Positions 1 to 11,617 of a DNA stretch of 64,000 nucleotides are shown piece after piece. The DNA is taken from assembly GCF_003711515.1 (NCBI RefSeq), contig NW_021167080.1, forward strand, positions 4,098,381 through 4,162,380, written 5' to 3'. The translations under genes and the position numbers were made by a program. The notes below the pieces were generated by a model. The model saw only the letters and a program-made list of their open reading frames with translations, was not told the origin of the DNA and ran no database searches. Within the stretch, counting starts at the first letter, position 1, and each line of letters starts with the position of its first letter. The stretch comes from Sodiomyces alkalinus F11 (taxonomy: Eukaryota; Ascomycota; Sordariomycetes; Glomerellales; Plectosphaerellaceae).

Positions 1-1287
1 AATGACGGAATTGGCCAGGTCAAGAAAGGGGGTTAAACAAGGACACGGCAAGCATGGTTACTGCTCTTGAACAACGGACCGGTGGTTTCAGAAAATGAAA
101 AATGGGGTTGCCCAGTTGGAATCATCTCTGCGTATCGTATGGGAAATCTCATGACACAAGACATTAAGCATTGACGGGACTAAGCATCGGTCATATCGAC
201 GAAAGGCAGGCAACGATAATTGTGTGATGTGTGAATGATACTACCATACCAAGAAGGAAGACAAGAACAATATGGAACGGATGGCCAGGAAAAAGATGAA
301 AATAATAAACTCAACTAACCTGATAGAGCTCATTGTTGCTCCGTTTTGGGTAGTAAATAGACGGCTTATATCCATAGTGGAAAAGATGCCTGGCAGCAAC
401 TAGGCCATCACCTCCTGAAAAGGGGTCACGGTGAGCCATCTATGCTTTGGAAGCTCCAGGAGGTCTCGGCTCACCATTGTTTCCGGGACCACAGGCTACG
501 AGAATGTTGAGACCCAGACGAGGCGGATGGACACGATACACTGTAGCAAGACACGGTGCGGTCAGCCTGCCGCCCCCTTGACGACCTGACAGAGGAACAG
601 CCCGCGCGATCAATCGTTCTCACCGGCCTGAGAGACCGAGAGACCAGCAAGTTCCATAAGCTGGTCAATCGAAAAGGCCCCCGAGCCCATGAGTTCCCTG
701 TCAAGGGCCGCAGCGGCCTGAGCACCGAGTGTCTACGTTGGTCATTAGTGGACAGAGACCCCCATGATACGCGGAAGGGATGTACGTTGCCTTGAGCGTC
801 ATGATGTCGTAGTATCGTACGAGAAATATCGCGATGCAAAAGGAATACGATGGTAGATAACAGGTTTGTTGGACGGCGAAGAAGAGAAACTAGGTTTTAC
901 AGGATGAATGGAGTTTCACTCGCATAGCTCAAGGCAAGGTATGAAATGGACCCAGGAGACTGACATCATCTTTTACGCGGAGTCGACGGTCATTGAAGTC
1001 GGATGGACGTTGACCCGGTATGTGGCTGATGCGCCACAGTTCGATGGATGTGGCGCAGCACTTTGTACAACGTGACTCGGAAAAACGAAATACCGACCAA
1101 ATTTGTCGTCGCGAGTCCAATTCGAGTCCCAGTCCTGGTTTCATTCAATGTCACGGTCACTCGAGCCGTACGTCACGGCGACAAGGCAAACGATATTCCT
1201 TCATCCCCTCCTCGGCGAGAGACGACACAACATTTCAGAACTCTTCGAGCCGATCTAGTCTACCGCGGCCAGCGAAACTCGGTTGCC
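1..1287. other. Intergenic / no supported gene
   Basis: Only short overlapping reading frames on both strands, with no recognisable domain and no convincing splice-linked exons. The right part must contain the promoter of the ribosomal S16 gene that starts at 1288. A gene end belonging to the unseen left neighbour cannot be excluded. Confidence 0.5.
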
Positions 1288-1924
1288 ATGGTTGTTCGGT
1301 TACGTCTAGCCCGATTCGGGCGCAGAAACCAACCATTCTACAACATCGTGGTCGCCCACGCAAGGCACGTTTCCCCCACGCAGCTCCTCACGAATTCCCC
1401 CCTCTGGCGAATATTCCAAGGAAGGAAGGGAAGGAAAGGGAAGGAGAAAAATGGCAAAAAAAAACCCCCCCAGTAAAACTGACCTTGCACACCCCCCGGC
1501 TCTGCAGAACGGCCCGCAACAGCAAGCCCCTCGAAGTCATCGGCACCTACGACCCCGTCCCGCGCACCGATCCCTACGACGAGTCCTCCAAGCGGCACAA
1601 GAACATCCAGCTCGACACCCTGCGCGCGAGGTACTGGATCGGCGTCGGCGCGCAGCCCAGCGATACCGTTTGGCGTCTGTTGTCAATGGTGCGTTTTCCT
1701 TGCCCGGTCCTTGGGCCCGTCTACTTTTTTTGTGTGACGTGGACGCTTTGCCGCATGAGTGTGCAAGACAAACTGGCATTTTCTAACGCGATGCGAATCC
1801 AATCTATTCCATGCAGATTGGTATTCTGGAGCCGAAATACGGCCCCAACGGATTCTTGAACCCAAAGACTGCCGCGAAATCGATGACCGAACCTTCTACA
1901 CCTCCGACACCTGAAAAGGCTTGA
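1288..1924 (+). CDS. mrps16: Mitochondrial small-subunit ribosomal protein bS16m (Mrps16, Neurospora CYT-21 type)
   Basis: Structural protein of the mitochondrial 30S-like ribosomal subunit. Three exons: 1288-1364, 1508-1688 and 1817-1924, giving 121 residues. The N-terminus [19 protein letters not shown] and the following block [18 protein letters not shown] are hallmarks of S16. Joining them in frame requires the first intron to start with GC rather than GT (1365-1507, GC-AG); the GT at 1369 would break the conserved block. The second intron (1689-1816) is GT-AG. Exon 3 encodes the [17 protein letters not shown] tail. The start was chosen at the ATG directly before the family's first residues; longer upstream frames are not S16-like. 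The length is slightly above the usual 85-115 residues because of a short C-terminal extension. Family assignment is firm; the intron-1 donor is inferred from protein conservation. Confidence 0.93.
1365..1507 (+). other. GC-AG intron in mrps16
   Basis: The donor reads AAG|GCACGT and the acceptor CTGCAG|A. Splicing here gives ...VAHAR-TARNSK..., the conserved S16 sequence in frame. The neighbouring GT at 1369-1370 gives the wrong frame with the only acceptor available. The intron also contains a purine-rich stretch with a poly-A/poly-C run near 1455-1472. Confidence 0.75.
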
Positions 1925-2540
1925 ATTTCGCGATTTCTTTTTACAAAGAAAAAAAAAAAAAAGTTGTACTAGTATGGAGGAGATACCAGAGAAGAAAACC
2001 AGACCCAAAACGACTGCTTCAGCATGTGGATGGCGTTTCGAGTGTGCGGCCCGGTTGACGGCTGAGGATGATCTATCTATCTGTCTGTATCGATACCGGA
2101 ACTCCGGGAACCCAATGCTTAAGAGCAATGGGACATATTGCCGGACCGTTGGGATGATCTTTGGGCTCATCTTGCGAGAATCCAGGGGCAGTCAGTGTAT
2201 GAATAGCTGGGCGAGGCCACCAGTGAACTAGACCCATTCGTCTAGTAGAGCTTATCCGAAGCTCGCCCATGTATAAAGACATCATATATGGCGCCAGACC
2301 AGAAAGGCCGTTTTTTTATTTATTGTGGACAATTATGCTGCTTGTAACGCTCTAGTCTCCTTGATCCGACACTCGAGGAGTACGCTACCCGGGAGAAACG
2401 TGATGTGGGTTTATGGTCATACAGCTATTGAAGCGAAAGTAAACGGACAACTCCCACCATAATCGATGTGGGATAAACGAACCAAAAAAACAAAAAAAAA
2501 AAAGAAGGGGGGAAAAGGGAAGGAAAAGTAGAGGCATGAC
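1925..2540. other. Intergenic between mrps16 and the assembly gap
   Basis: 3' flank of mrps16 (+) facing the 3' flank of the transporter gene (-). Only short frames with no recognisable product. A-rich runs occur near 1950-1963 and 2485-2512. Confidence 0.5.
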
Positions 2541-2720
2541 NNNNNNNNNNNNNNNNNNNNNNNNNNNNNNNNNNNNNNNNNNNNNNNNNNNNNNNNNNNN
2601 NNNNNNNNNNNNNNNNNNNNNNNNNNNNNNNNNNNNNNNNNNNNNNNNNNNNNNNNNNNNNNNNNNNNNNNNNNNNNNNNNNNNNNNNNNNNNNNNNNNN
2701 NNNNNNNNNNNNNNNNNNNN
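2541..2720. other. Assembly gap (180 N)
   Basis: A run of N from 2541 to 2720. It lies 17 bases beyond the stop codon of the amino-acid transporter, so it removes 3'-UTR sequence and does not affect the coding region. Confidence 0.99.
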
Positions 2721-2737
2721 GCTATAGACCTCCCCTT

Positions 2738-4709
2738 TCAGTGAGAGGCTTCGAATACCAAGTTCATGGTCAAGCAGACAACCATGACGATCACGCCATA
2801 GCCGGCCAAGCCGATGGCCAGCTTCCGCAGCAAGTCGTGCTCGAGGTGCTCCAGGTCCCACCTCCACCGCCTCCGCCACTTGCGGGGGTCGAGGGCGACG
2901 CTGGCGGCACTGCGGATGCTCTGGATGCTGTTCGCCAGGGCCGGGTCCGCTTCTTCGTCGTCGTCGTCGTCGGAGGCGAGCATGTCGCCGGCGTCGTCGT
3001 CTTCCTTCAAGAGACGCTGGTGGTGGATGCTCTCCGGGTCGCTGATCTTGTAGTAGAAGAGGCCCGGCAGGATGAAGCTGATGCTGGTCGACCCGATGCT
3101 GCCGACGTACGCGAGCACGCGTTCCAGGCTCGACACCGAGAGGGCGACCAGGTAGCTGGCGACAAGGATGACGGAGGTGAGCAGGGCGAAGCGCGTGTCG
3201 CTCATGGGCGCCGCTGCGGAGTCGGGACGGGCCGAGCCGGGTGCGACGGCCGGGTTGAGGAGGGGGAGGTCGTTGTTCGGGGAGTTGGCGCGGGCGCCGG
3301 GGTTGTTCTGGCCGCGGTTGGGACGCCACTTCAGGACGGCGTCCACTGAGGCCCGGCATGGATGGACCTGTAGTGGGATGGAGAAGGTGACAAGGAGGAC
3401 GATGCCGAGCTGGCCTATGAGAATAGCAAGGGACGGGTCGTCTGTTGGCGGGCAGGAGGAGTTAGACAACTTGTCTGATAGGATGCAGGCTTCTTCTATT
3501 CTAGGGCGACGGAATAATGTACTTACACATCGACACAATGTTGCCAGTGACTTTGTTGCCGAATGTGAGGTAGCCAGTCACGGCTACGAGGACGTACATG
3601 CTGGCAGCAGAACCAATGCTCGTGCCCACGACGCCGACGATGCTACCGGGGGAGGCGTCCTTGATTTCGTTGAGAATCGAGAACATCTAGAGGAAAAAGA
3701 GTTCCATGGTCAGCGCTGGGTCAAGGCCGAGGTAAGAAAAAAGGGAAAAAAGGAAAAAAGGGAAAAAAAAGAAGAAAGGAAGAAAATAAGAGAAAAGAAA
3801 AACACAAGGTGTGCAGCTCACGTTTTGATGACATGTATAGGCAAATACAACCACAGGCAAGCTGCTCAGAAAGGCGATAGCACTCTGCGGTTGCACGATG
3901 CGTAGGTCGTTTTTATCCGCGAGCGGGCCGGTGCCAAAATGGTAGACGACGAGAATGACAAGATAGCCGATGGAGAAGAGGGCCACGATGCTGGTGTACT
4001 TGAGCGAGTCGAGCTTGCGCAGGAAGCTCAGCGGGATGACGAGCAGCATGAAAGCGGTGACCCAGAAGTCCCGCTGGACGAGGTAGGGGCGGGTTTCGGG
4101 GATGCTGCTGTCGAAGCCCAGGACCACCTTGGGCATCAGGTCGCCGATGATGATGAGGTACGAGACGCCCACGCCAAAGCACTTCACGGCGATGGCTCCA
4201 TCGAAGAAGACGGCGGCGTTCGGGTAGGTGAGCTTCGATATGGCGAAGAAGGAGGAGCGCCCGCAGTCGAGGTAGCGAGCGCAACGGCCTTGGAGGTAGA
4301 GACCAAAGGCGGCGGTGAGGCCAGACCAGACGATCATGATGGAACCCAGCACAATGCCCATGTGGGAGAGAACGGACGGCATGGCCAGGGTGCCGGCACC
4401 CACGACTGTGGTTCAATTTGTCAGTTTATCCGGCGGTCTGAATGGACAAAGCACCACCTTTCACCCATTGTTGAAACCGGTTCGCAAGTACGCACTTGTA
4501 TTTAGCAGATTTATGATACTGCTGAGCATGGAGGCCTGGCCAGCGCCTTCCCAGTTTCTCCTTCGTGACCTACTCATTGGGGTATCTGTATTAGAAATCG
4601 AACTTGAGAAAGAAGGGGGGTTTTGTGAGGCGTACCGTGGCATCTCGTCGGAGCTTGGTCTTGCAGAGGGACCAGCACTGCCATCAGAGATTGCGGCGTA
4701 GGTGGTCAT
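2738..4709 (-). CDS. Vacuolar amino-acid transporter, AVT5/6/7-like (SLC38/AAAP family)
   Basis: Predicted proton-coupled amino-acid transporter of the vacuolar membrane; yeast AVT6-type members export acidic amino acids. Four exons on the minus strand: 4709-4496, 4405-3822, 3686-3527 and 3441-2738, all GT-AG, giving 553 residues. Visible features are a serine-rich cytosolic N-terminus, then the first-helix signature INLLNTIVGAGTLAMPS assembled across intron 1, and about ten or eleven hydrophobic segments. A long acidic cytosolic loop (DDDAGDMLASDDDDDEEAD) precedes the last helix near the C-terminus. The start ATG at 4709 is the first in frame. It faces ro-10 across a divergent 0.9-kb region, and its 3' end abuts the assembly gap. 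Family assignment is strong; the exact AVT number and substrate are inferred. Confidence 0.9.
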
Positions 4710-5622
4710 TTAGGGTCGGCGCAATGCGCGCGGCGAGCGGGAGAAGCCAGCGGAACACTTGATGTGGTCGATTTCGTTTTGACGTGCTCTTCAGTCGTGT
4801 CGTAGTTGTGCGGAAGAGGAGCCAGAGCTGTCGTTGCTGTTGCCGTGGCCGTGGCTGTGGCTGTGGCTGTCGTCGTACCACCTTTTCCCCTTTCCAGTCC
4901 AACGGGTGTCCTGCCTCCTGAAACCCTGAGGGAGTCGGCGATGTATTAGATATGTAGAGAGGCGTGATGTCGATGGTGGTGGTCTTGGAGTGCCGTGCGA
5001 ACGCTACACCCCGCGGTTCTCCTGACTTTCCAATGCGTCAAGACAAGACAGTCAGTCAGGTGGGCTTCGTCTCTTCGTCTCTTCGTCTGCTATCGAAGTC
5101 TAACGGTCCGCCGGTCGAGTTGTTAAACTTTTTGGTCTTGCCGTCCACCGCTCCCGCCTTGTGATTTGATTTGAAGTGCGTTGGTAAAAGGGACAGCGTG
5201 GTACGAGGCTAGGATGCTACCTGTAAGGTAGGCTAAAGTCGGGGCTTGTCGTGATATCCGTACTTGTAGGACAGGGCGGGAGAAGAGGGTCGAGTTGTCA
5301 TGTTTTAGAATAATTAACGGCTAAAATCAAATAAATCGTCTTGGCCCGGCATCTGGATGCCGGAACCTGAGGGAAACAAGCCACAGGAAATGGCTTTGTC
5401 AGCATTGTCCCGTCCTGCTAAGCCACCGACGCAGGTACTGGTACTCCGTACTCCGTATAGAATACTTGGTACTTCGTGTGGCAGCTCGAGATCCCTCTTT
5501 TCGTGTTGTAATTATTTACTTCGCAGCTTCAACTTCGCGTTCAATACTCTCTAGGAGGACCTCTTTTTCCAAAAGTCGTCTTCTTGTTGGTCAGCTTGCC
5601 TACAATTTACAGAGCCCAGAAC
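4710..5622. other. Divergent promoter region (transporter / ro-10)
   Basis: 913 bases separating two divergently transcribed genes, with no supported ORF. A short CT/CG-rich repeat (cttcgtctcttcgtctg) lies near 5067-5089, and a duplicated tactccgta word lies near 5444-5460. Confidence 0.6.
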
Positions 5623-6381
5623 ATGGACGTCACATTAGACAACACCACCCTGTCGACGCTCTCCCTCCTAGAGGCGCGTCTGCTACGCATCGAGCATCTT
5701 CTCTACGGCCCGTCCGCCGCTCCTACTTTCTCACAATCATCCCGCGAAGACTCCGCAGCCGAGGCCCTAGAGAGTTTAGAACGTCGGTTTTACGCCCTTC
5801 TGGGCCGGATTAAAGTCTATGGCGAGCTCATGAAGATCTGTAGGTTGTGTTGTCCTCTCCAACTACCCTCTCCAAACGAGCCGCCCTCTGTTTGGAAACC
5901 ACAGGGGAAAGAGCGCGTGAACCAAACCTAACACAAACCCACCCTCCCAGACAAGGTGCATCCGACTCTTTTCCACCCCCCTCCCCCAGACCAACCACCC
6001 ATCGACCTACCCGCCGAAGCCATCCGCGCCACCGTCATCGCCTCCGCCGCCAGCTTCCCCGCCATCGCCTCCTCCTTGACATCAGTCTCCGACTGCCCCG
6101 TCCCAGACCCCGCGCAGAGCGCCGCCCTGGCGTCCCTGGCCCCCCGAATGCGCGGCGTGGAGGCCACGCAACGCGTGCAGGCGGCAGAGATGGCGGAGCT
6201 GCGAGCGCGGAGCGAGGCCGTCATCCAGAGCTGGTACGAGGACGGCGTGCTGGCCGCTTCGCGATTCGTTGCCGATGTGGAGGGACGCGCCGAGAAGGTG
6301 GAGCGCCGCATCAGGAGGGCGGAGAGGGAGAGGGAGAGAGAGGCGGCGGACGGCGCTCTCTGGGAAGAGAATCGATCTTGA
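5623..6381 (+). CDS. ro-10: Dynactin p24-like subunit, nuclear distribution protein RO-10
   Basis: Predicted shoulder/sidearm subunit of dynactin (DCTN3-like), acting with cytoplasmic dynein in nuclear distribution along hyphae. Two exons, 5623-5839 and 5951-6381, are joined through a GTAGGT...CCCAG intron into 215 residues, close to the usual RO-10 size. The N-terminus reads MDVTLDNTTLSTLSLLEARL, followed by a leucine-rich helix (LRIEHLLYG). A proline-rich linker follows, then a C-terminal predicted coiled coil rich in R and E (residues about 150-205). The ATG at 5623 was preferred over 5584 because family members begin directly before the STLSLLEARL helix. Identification rests on length, helix pattern and remembered family resemblance, so it is good but not certain. 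Confidence 0.75.
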
Positions 6382-9342
6382 CGAGCAGGCGAGACGGGAA
6401 AGACGCTAGCACTTACCGTTGTAATAATGGCGGCCGCTCAGACTCCGTTATGGGGAAGGGGGGGCTCTGGAGACACGGCGGTGGGTTTGGGTGCCTGCAA
6501 GCAACGGCGCAACAGAAGCGCAAGAGCGCAAAGCATTGCTTCGACTACAGAGAGTCTCATAAGAACCTCTCGTTGGATTCGGAAAGGCGGCGCCGCCCGA
6601 GGAACGTGTGAGTCAGCTGATCCTATTCGCACGATTCCATCATGATATGCTGACCCATCTCCGTACGGAGGGGGAGACAAAGAGCGCAGACGATATAGAT
6701 GAGGTCAAAAAAGGGTTGCGTGGGGAGGTCGATCGACGAGAACCGAATCATGTTCTTCAGTTTCCCGATCTACGCTTGTGTCGACTCTTTTGGCTGTCGA
6801 AATGGCCAAGCGATAGTAAACCTCCGTGATCGAGCGAGAATCCGCATCTCTTAGCGGCCAGCACGGCGCAGAATAACAGGCAACTTAATCTCGGCCTAAG
6901 ATGCTAGCCTAACAACAGCATGAACCGTGAACACTGCCTTACTGTAGCACAGTGGTCAAGATTTACCCCTACCGGCTGACGCTTGCCATCGCCGGGCCTC
7001 AATTCCCCATTAAAGTGCGAAACGCAGGTCTAGTTGGTCATCGCGGGAAAGGCCTCGTCAGCCCTATCCCCTCGCACTACCGAGATAGGGTGGCCGTGGT
7101 ACGGAGTAGGTGACATCTTCGTTCGGTGCGGGGGGAATCGCTTTGTCCCTCCTGCTTCAGCAGAGGTCTTCGTCGAGTCCGCTCCTCCAGGTGGTGGACA
7201 GGCTCAAAAGACATGCGTTTCGGGTATGTACAGAGTCGAATGTACCACTTTGCACAACAAACTCGGGAAGATGTCTGAGCCAGTCAAACAGACTGATTCC
7301 GGCTGGGACGAAGTTGTACCAAGCTCTCGTGACCACCAGGAGGTCCGCGGGAATGGCCCATCTCGGCCGAGCAGGTGCGCCGACGGCGAATGAAACGCAC
7401 AAGGGTGGCGCTCGTCACTTCCCCTGCGTCGTCACTGTCATGGCTGGGTTGGGTGCACGATGGGTGGGTGGTATTCGTAAGAATTAAAGAGAGACGCAAG
7501 CTGGGGAAACGGGACACTGTTATATCGCCAATCGCCAATCGGAGGCTTTACAAAAACATCGGCATTATACCCAAGAAGGCGAAATTAGGCCAATTAAGAC
7601 GGTGTGAAACTACAAAATTACCGTGCGATATTACCCAGGTTGCCTTTTTCTACTGTGTGATTCTAGACCATTTGCGACATGTCGGCTACCTTAGGTTAGA
7701 CTATGCCGCATAGTAACACTCGGGTAACTCACACTGTACGGGCAATGTATTCGCGTCCAAGGTAGCGTAGCGTTGGCGGGTACCTTGGCCAGTGGTGCGA
7801 CACGCCATCCCCCGACTGCTGCATGTCCTCGGTACGAATACAACCCCGACCTCTACAAAGTAATCAGTACCTAGGTACATAGAGTCACCTCACGCACAGC
7901 ACGAAGAAGACCTCTCCCTGGCATTCCAATTCGTGGTGTCGTCGCGTTCCTTAAAGTACGAAGTACCTACATCTTCAGTCCCCACCCTTATCCAAGTTCC
8001 GTGGGATCCATTCATTTCCCACATCTTGTCCTTGTCCAACTGCGAGGGCGTTAGCACTCCGCTTGTTTTGTCGCTTCTTCTCCTCCCAGAACTCCCCCCA
8101 TCCTCCGACGTGTTTCGGTGAGACAACGCAAGGAGGCGCATTGTCTTCTGCAAGCTTTTAACAATCTGCAATCCTTTCTGAAGAACGTGAAGAACCGGCG
8201 TCTTCTCTCACGAATGGAAGTCACTTGAGGTACACACCTGTACAAAGTACTTCGTGCTTCGTAGACGCACAGCCCCCTTCCTGGCCCCAGCATTCCAGTT
8301 TCCCACAAGGGCCCCTGCACGGAATCACCCTTTTCGCCTTTTTCGCACCACCTTCCACCAGTCGACCCTTCCCATTACGCTCATTACACTGATTACACTC
8401 ATTACACAGCTCCGCACGCCAAACCCAGCCATTTCAACGCTCTTTGCTCCTCGCATCCCCTATCCAAGTAGTCAACCGTTCATTCCATTCTTTCTCCTCC
8501 CACCACCGCCGTTACCATCAACGCCACCCTTTACCCGACTCTTTTTCCTTTTTCAAGCCGCCAACACCTTTTCATTCGACTGGCCGTGCCTTTTTTGTTC
8601 GGTTCTTGGGATATCTGCACCCGTTTCATTGTTTCCATCGAGACACCGAGTGTCATTCATCTTCATCTTGGCTTTATCTTCGCTCCCGCTTCCAGTTTTT
8701 TTTTGTCATCTTCGTCAATTCCTTTGTGCTGACGCCGCACAATAAGGAAAGAGGAAAGAGAAAGAGAAAGAGAAAGAGAAAGAGAAAGAGAAAGAGAAAG
8801 AGAAAGAGAAAGAAAAAGAAAAATATCAAAAACAAAAGAACCCACCCCCGACCCAGGAGGACGTATTGCTGCGCATCCCTCCCGATCCAGCCGAGGAAAC
8901 AAAAAAGAGCACTGCATTTCCCGACCAGTGGAAGCGTTTCTCTTTCTCCTTTGCTTTGTCTCCGATTCCTTCTTCGTTTCCTTCACCTCCGAACCACCAC
9001 ATACGACTCGATTCCGACCCCCGATTTGGCCGACGCACATCTCCAGGACATCAAAGTCGACGGCGCAGTCAGTCCTGGCAGCGATTCTCAATTCAATCGA
9101 CGCCGCGACACCTATTCGGACACCAATGCAAATGCACCCTTGGTAACATTCGATATCGCCAATCATTCATCCGAGTCTTACAAGGCCACATCTTGACCGA
9201 CTAGAATCGCGCTCATAAGTCGACGGGACGCCACTGTAAAGTCCCGGAAATACGCTACGCCGTCTCGCGATCGACCGAACCGCGACCGAGCTCTTCCCTT
9301 ATGCAGCCCTACGGCTCCCTGCGCTCTCCATCGTTGAAGAAA
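6382..9342. other. Long intergenic region and 5' leader of sho1
   Basis: About 3 kb without a convincing gene. 6382-8250 has only short unrelated frames plus GTAC-centred words (for example 7866-7880 and 7953-7970). From about 8320 the plus strand becomes strongly C/T-rich, typical of fungal 5' leaders, and it contains a purine microsatellite at 8746-8823. Several short upstream ATGs lie between 8254 and 9300 and could act as uORFs if the transcript starts that early. Confidence 0.55.
8746..8823. repeat. AGAAAG hexanucleotide microsatellite
   Basis: About ten consecutive AGAAAG units with A-rich degenerate ends, in the presumed leader of sho1, roughly 520 bases before its start codon. Confidence 0.95.
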
Positions 9343-10430
9343 ATGGACAACTCAAGGGCTCATTACGGCCGGAGGGGCGTTAACATGGGCAACGTCATCG
9401 GCGACCCTTTTGCCCTTGCAACAACCTCCATTGCCATGGTGGGTTTTCTCTTTGTGTCATCGCCTAGCCAAAGCGGCACCTCCTTCTCATTGCGTTTGCT
9501 AACCTGCCGCCTCGCCTGGATAGCTCGCCTGGACCATCGCATTTATCGCTTCCGTCGTTTCCGCCGTACAAGCACGTGCAGAACGCCCATACCCTTCCTA
9601 CGCGTGGTGGGTCCTAATATACGAACTCATCCTCATTCTCGGCGTTTTCTTCGTCGTCGCCGCCGATACCATTCAGACATATCACGCCGCCCTGTCGGCC
9701 TATCTCGCTGCCGGTCTCGCCATGCTGTCCGTGCTCATCAACTCCATCGTCTACTCCTCGCAGGGTGCTCTCCAGGCTGCCTCCGCAGGCTTCATTCTCC
9801 TGGCCATTGTGACGGTACGTTCCTGCCCCACTCGGACCCTTTTGGGGTGGATGATCAGATCACCTCTCGAGCCGTCGTTTGTATTTGTATACCATGCGCC
9901 ACATGTCTTGCTAACATGCGATCTGGGAATAGTTTGTATGGATATTCTATTTCGGCTCGGCGCCGTCTGCCTCGCCCCGCGCATACATCGACTCGTTCGC
10001 CCTGCAGAAGGAGTCGGCCGCCCGGCATACCATGAACTACGGAGGCGGCCGCCCCGAGACTTCCACCTCCGTGCAGCCTCCCCAGATGTACACGTCGGCA
10101 CAGCTCAACGGATTCGAAAATCCTTCGCCCGTCGCCGGCGTCTCCCAGTCCCAAGCTCGCAACTCGTCCAACCCCACCAACGTCAGCGCGTCCACGGCCC
10201 CGGCGACCAAACCCGTAGGCCAGGATCAGGAAGTCGGCCCACCCACCGAGTACCCGTATCATGCCAAGGCCATCTACAGCTACGAAGCCAATCCTGACGA
10301 CTCCAACGAAATTTCCTTCAGCAAGCACGAGATTTTGGAGGTCAGCGACGTGAGCGGTCGGTGGTGGCAAGCACGCAAGGAGAACGGCGAAACGGGCATC
10401 GCCCCCAGCAATTACCTGATTTTGCTATGA
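9343..10430 (+). CDS. sho1: High-osmolarity signalling membrane protein Sho1
   Basis: Plasma-membrane osmosensor/adaptor of the HOG MAP-kinase branch; the SH3 domain recruits a Pbs2-type MAPKK. Three exons, 9343-9438, 9524-9814 and 9933-10430, all phase 0, give 294 residues. Domains in order: short cytosolic N-terminus, [16 protein letters not shown] leading into TM1, then three more hydrophobic helices (for example [15 protein letters not shown] and [14 protein letters not shown]). A serine/proline/asparagine-rich linker follows, then a C-terminal SH3 domain at about 236-294 with AIYSY, a GRWWQAR tryptophan pair and the SNYLILL end. The ATG at 9343 fits the family N-terminus; an in-frame ATG at 9301 would add 14 residues. 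A poly-T tract begins 27 bases after the stop. Assignment is very secure. Confidence 0.96.
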
Positions 10431-10454
10431 GTTGACGACCTATTTTTGTTTTTC

Positions 10455-10456
<2 letters not shown>

Positions 10457-10540
<84 letters not shown>
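10457..10540. repeat. Poly-T homopolymer, about 84 bases
   Basis: Uninterrupted T from 10457 to 10540, beginning 27 bases after the sho1 stop codon, so in its 3'-UTR or downstream. The length may be imprecise because homopolymers this long are error-prone in sequencing and assembly. Confidence 0.9.
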
Positions 10541-10541
<1 letters not shown>

Positions 10542-11529
10542 TTTCTCATTTCTTTCTTCTTTTCCTCTCTTGTTGCCATTTTCGATTCCTTGAGCCAATC
10601 CCTGGAGAGAAGGAGGGGAATTATACAGGACAATTCCCCTGGTGATACCACGGCGAGCTTCGTGTTCGACTGGACGACGAGCGCGGTGTTGAAATTTACT
10701 TGCGGCTGGGCTTGTGGGCATTGGAGTACCTTTCAGGTTTTCGGGGGACGGGAGCACCATGCAATACGCAAAACGCAAAACCACACGGCAATGATCCGAA
10801 ACGCCAAGGTCCAGACGACACCGTTATTCCCAGTTGTCTCTTTTCTCCCGTCTTTTATTGTCGGACCATTGTTGCTGCTTATGCTACCTACTTTCTACTG
10901 CCATACGCCGAGCCCATTGCTTGGCCCGGGCGCCTCGCGGGGCGATGGACCACATTGATTAAAAATTGGTCGTGGCTGATGCGGGCGGACGGGCGGACGG
11001 GCGCACCGGAGGATAGGCGCACCGGAGGATAGGCGGTTGGATGGACGCGGCATGTGTCTCCTCTTCGGAGTGGCGAGGGCATGGACTGTGATTTTATGAG
11101 GGAACAGGTCGATCAATATGACCGGTGATCAGTGATATGGTTCTGATAGTCTCTTGTGGATGGAATACCCCGAGTTTCTGCTGATCGATGTTCCATCTTT
11201 CTTGTGTATCATCCCGGTGATTTGACTCGAACATGACGCCTGATTGAAAGTTCAAAGCGGCTTCGTACTATCGTCCGTCCATTTGCCTCCATGGTGGAAA
11301 TACCGTGATTGTGGCTGTTGGGTTGGTCATTCATCGGCTATGGTCTATGCGGTCTTGCCGGTATAAATGCTCTTCTCGTTAGAGCTCATGGCTCGGTCTC
11401 GTATACCCGCTCCGGTGCGGTTCAGTCGGGTTTTTGTTTAGATAGTATCCATGGCTTGCTGAAGAATTGCTGATATCCTCTTGGTGCATGCCATACGCCA
11501 CGGCTGTCGTGTTCCCTGTTCCCTGTGTT

Positions 11530-11548
11530 GGGGGGGGGGGGGGGGGGG
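11530..11548. repeat. Poly-G homopolymer (19 G)
   Basis: Nineteen consecutive G about 70 bases beyond the SPC19 stop codon (that gene is on the minus strand). Confidence 0.9.
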
Positions 11549-11617
11549 TGGGCCCGAAGAAAATCCCGTCCCAGGACCTCCAATCGGTGCAGAATCCCAA
11601 GGCGAGGAAGACGGTTT

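Larger units (their letters stand above)
10431..11617. other. Convergent intergenic region (sho1 / SPC19)
   Basis: Shared 3' region of sho1 (+) and SPC19 (-). No supported gene. Besides the poly-T tract it holds a short G-rich tandem repeat at 10983-11037 (gggcggac and ggaggataggcgcacc units) and a poly-G run at 11530-11548. Confidence 0.6.

Noticed and set aside
2536..2727. Open frame across the N run
   Set aside because: It consists of unknown bases only and is an artefact of translating N.
9301..9342. Upstream in-frame start for sho1
   Set aside because: The extra 14 residues are not typical of the family N-terminus; 9343 has a better start context. It cannot be fully excluded.
10446..10958. 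Frame starting with a poly-Phe run after sho1
   Set aside because: Created by the poly-T homopolymer; no protein-like sequence follows.
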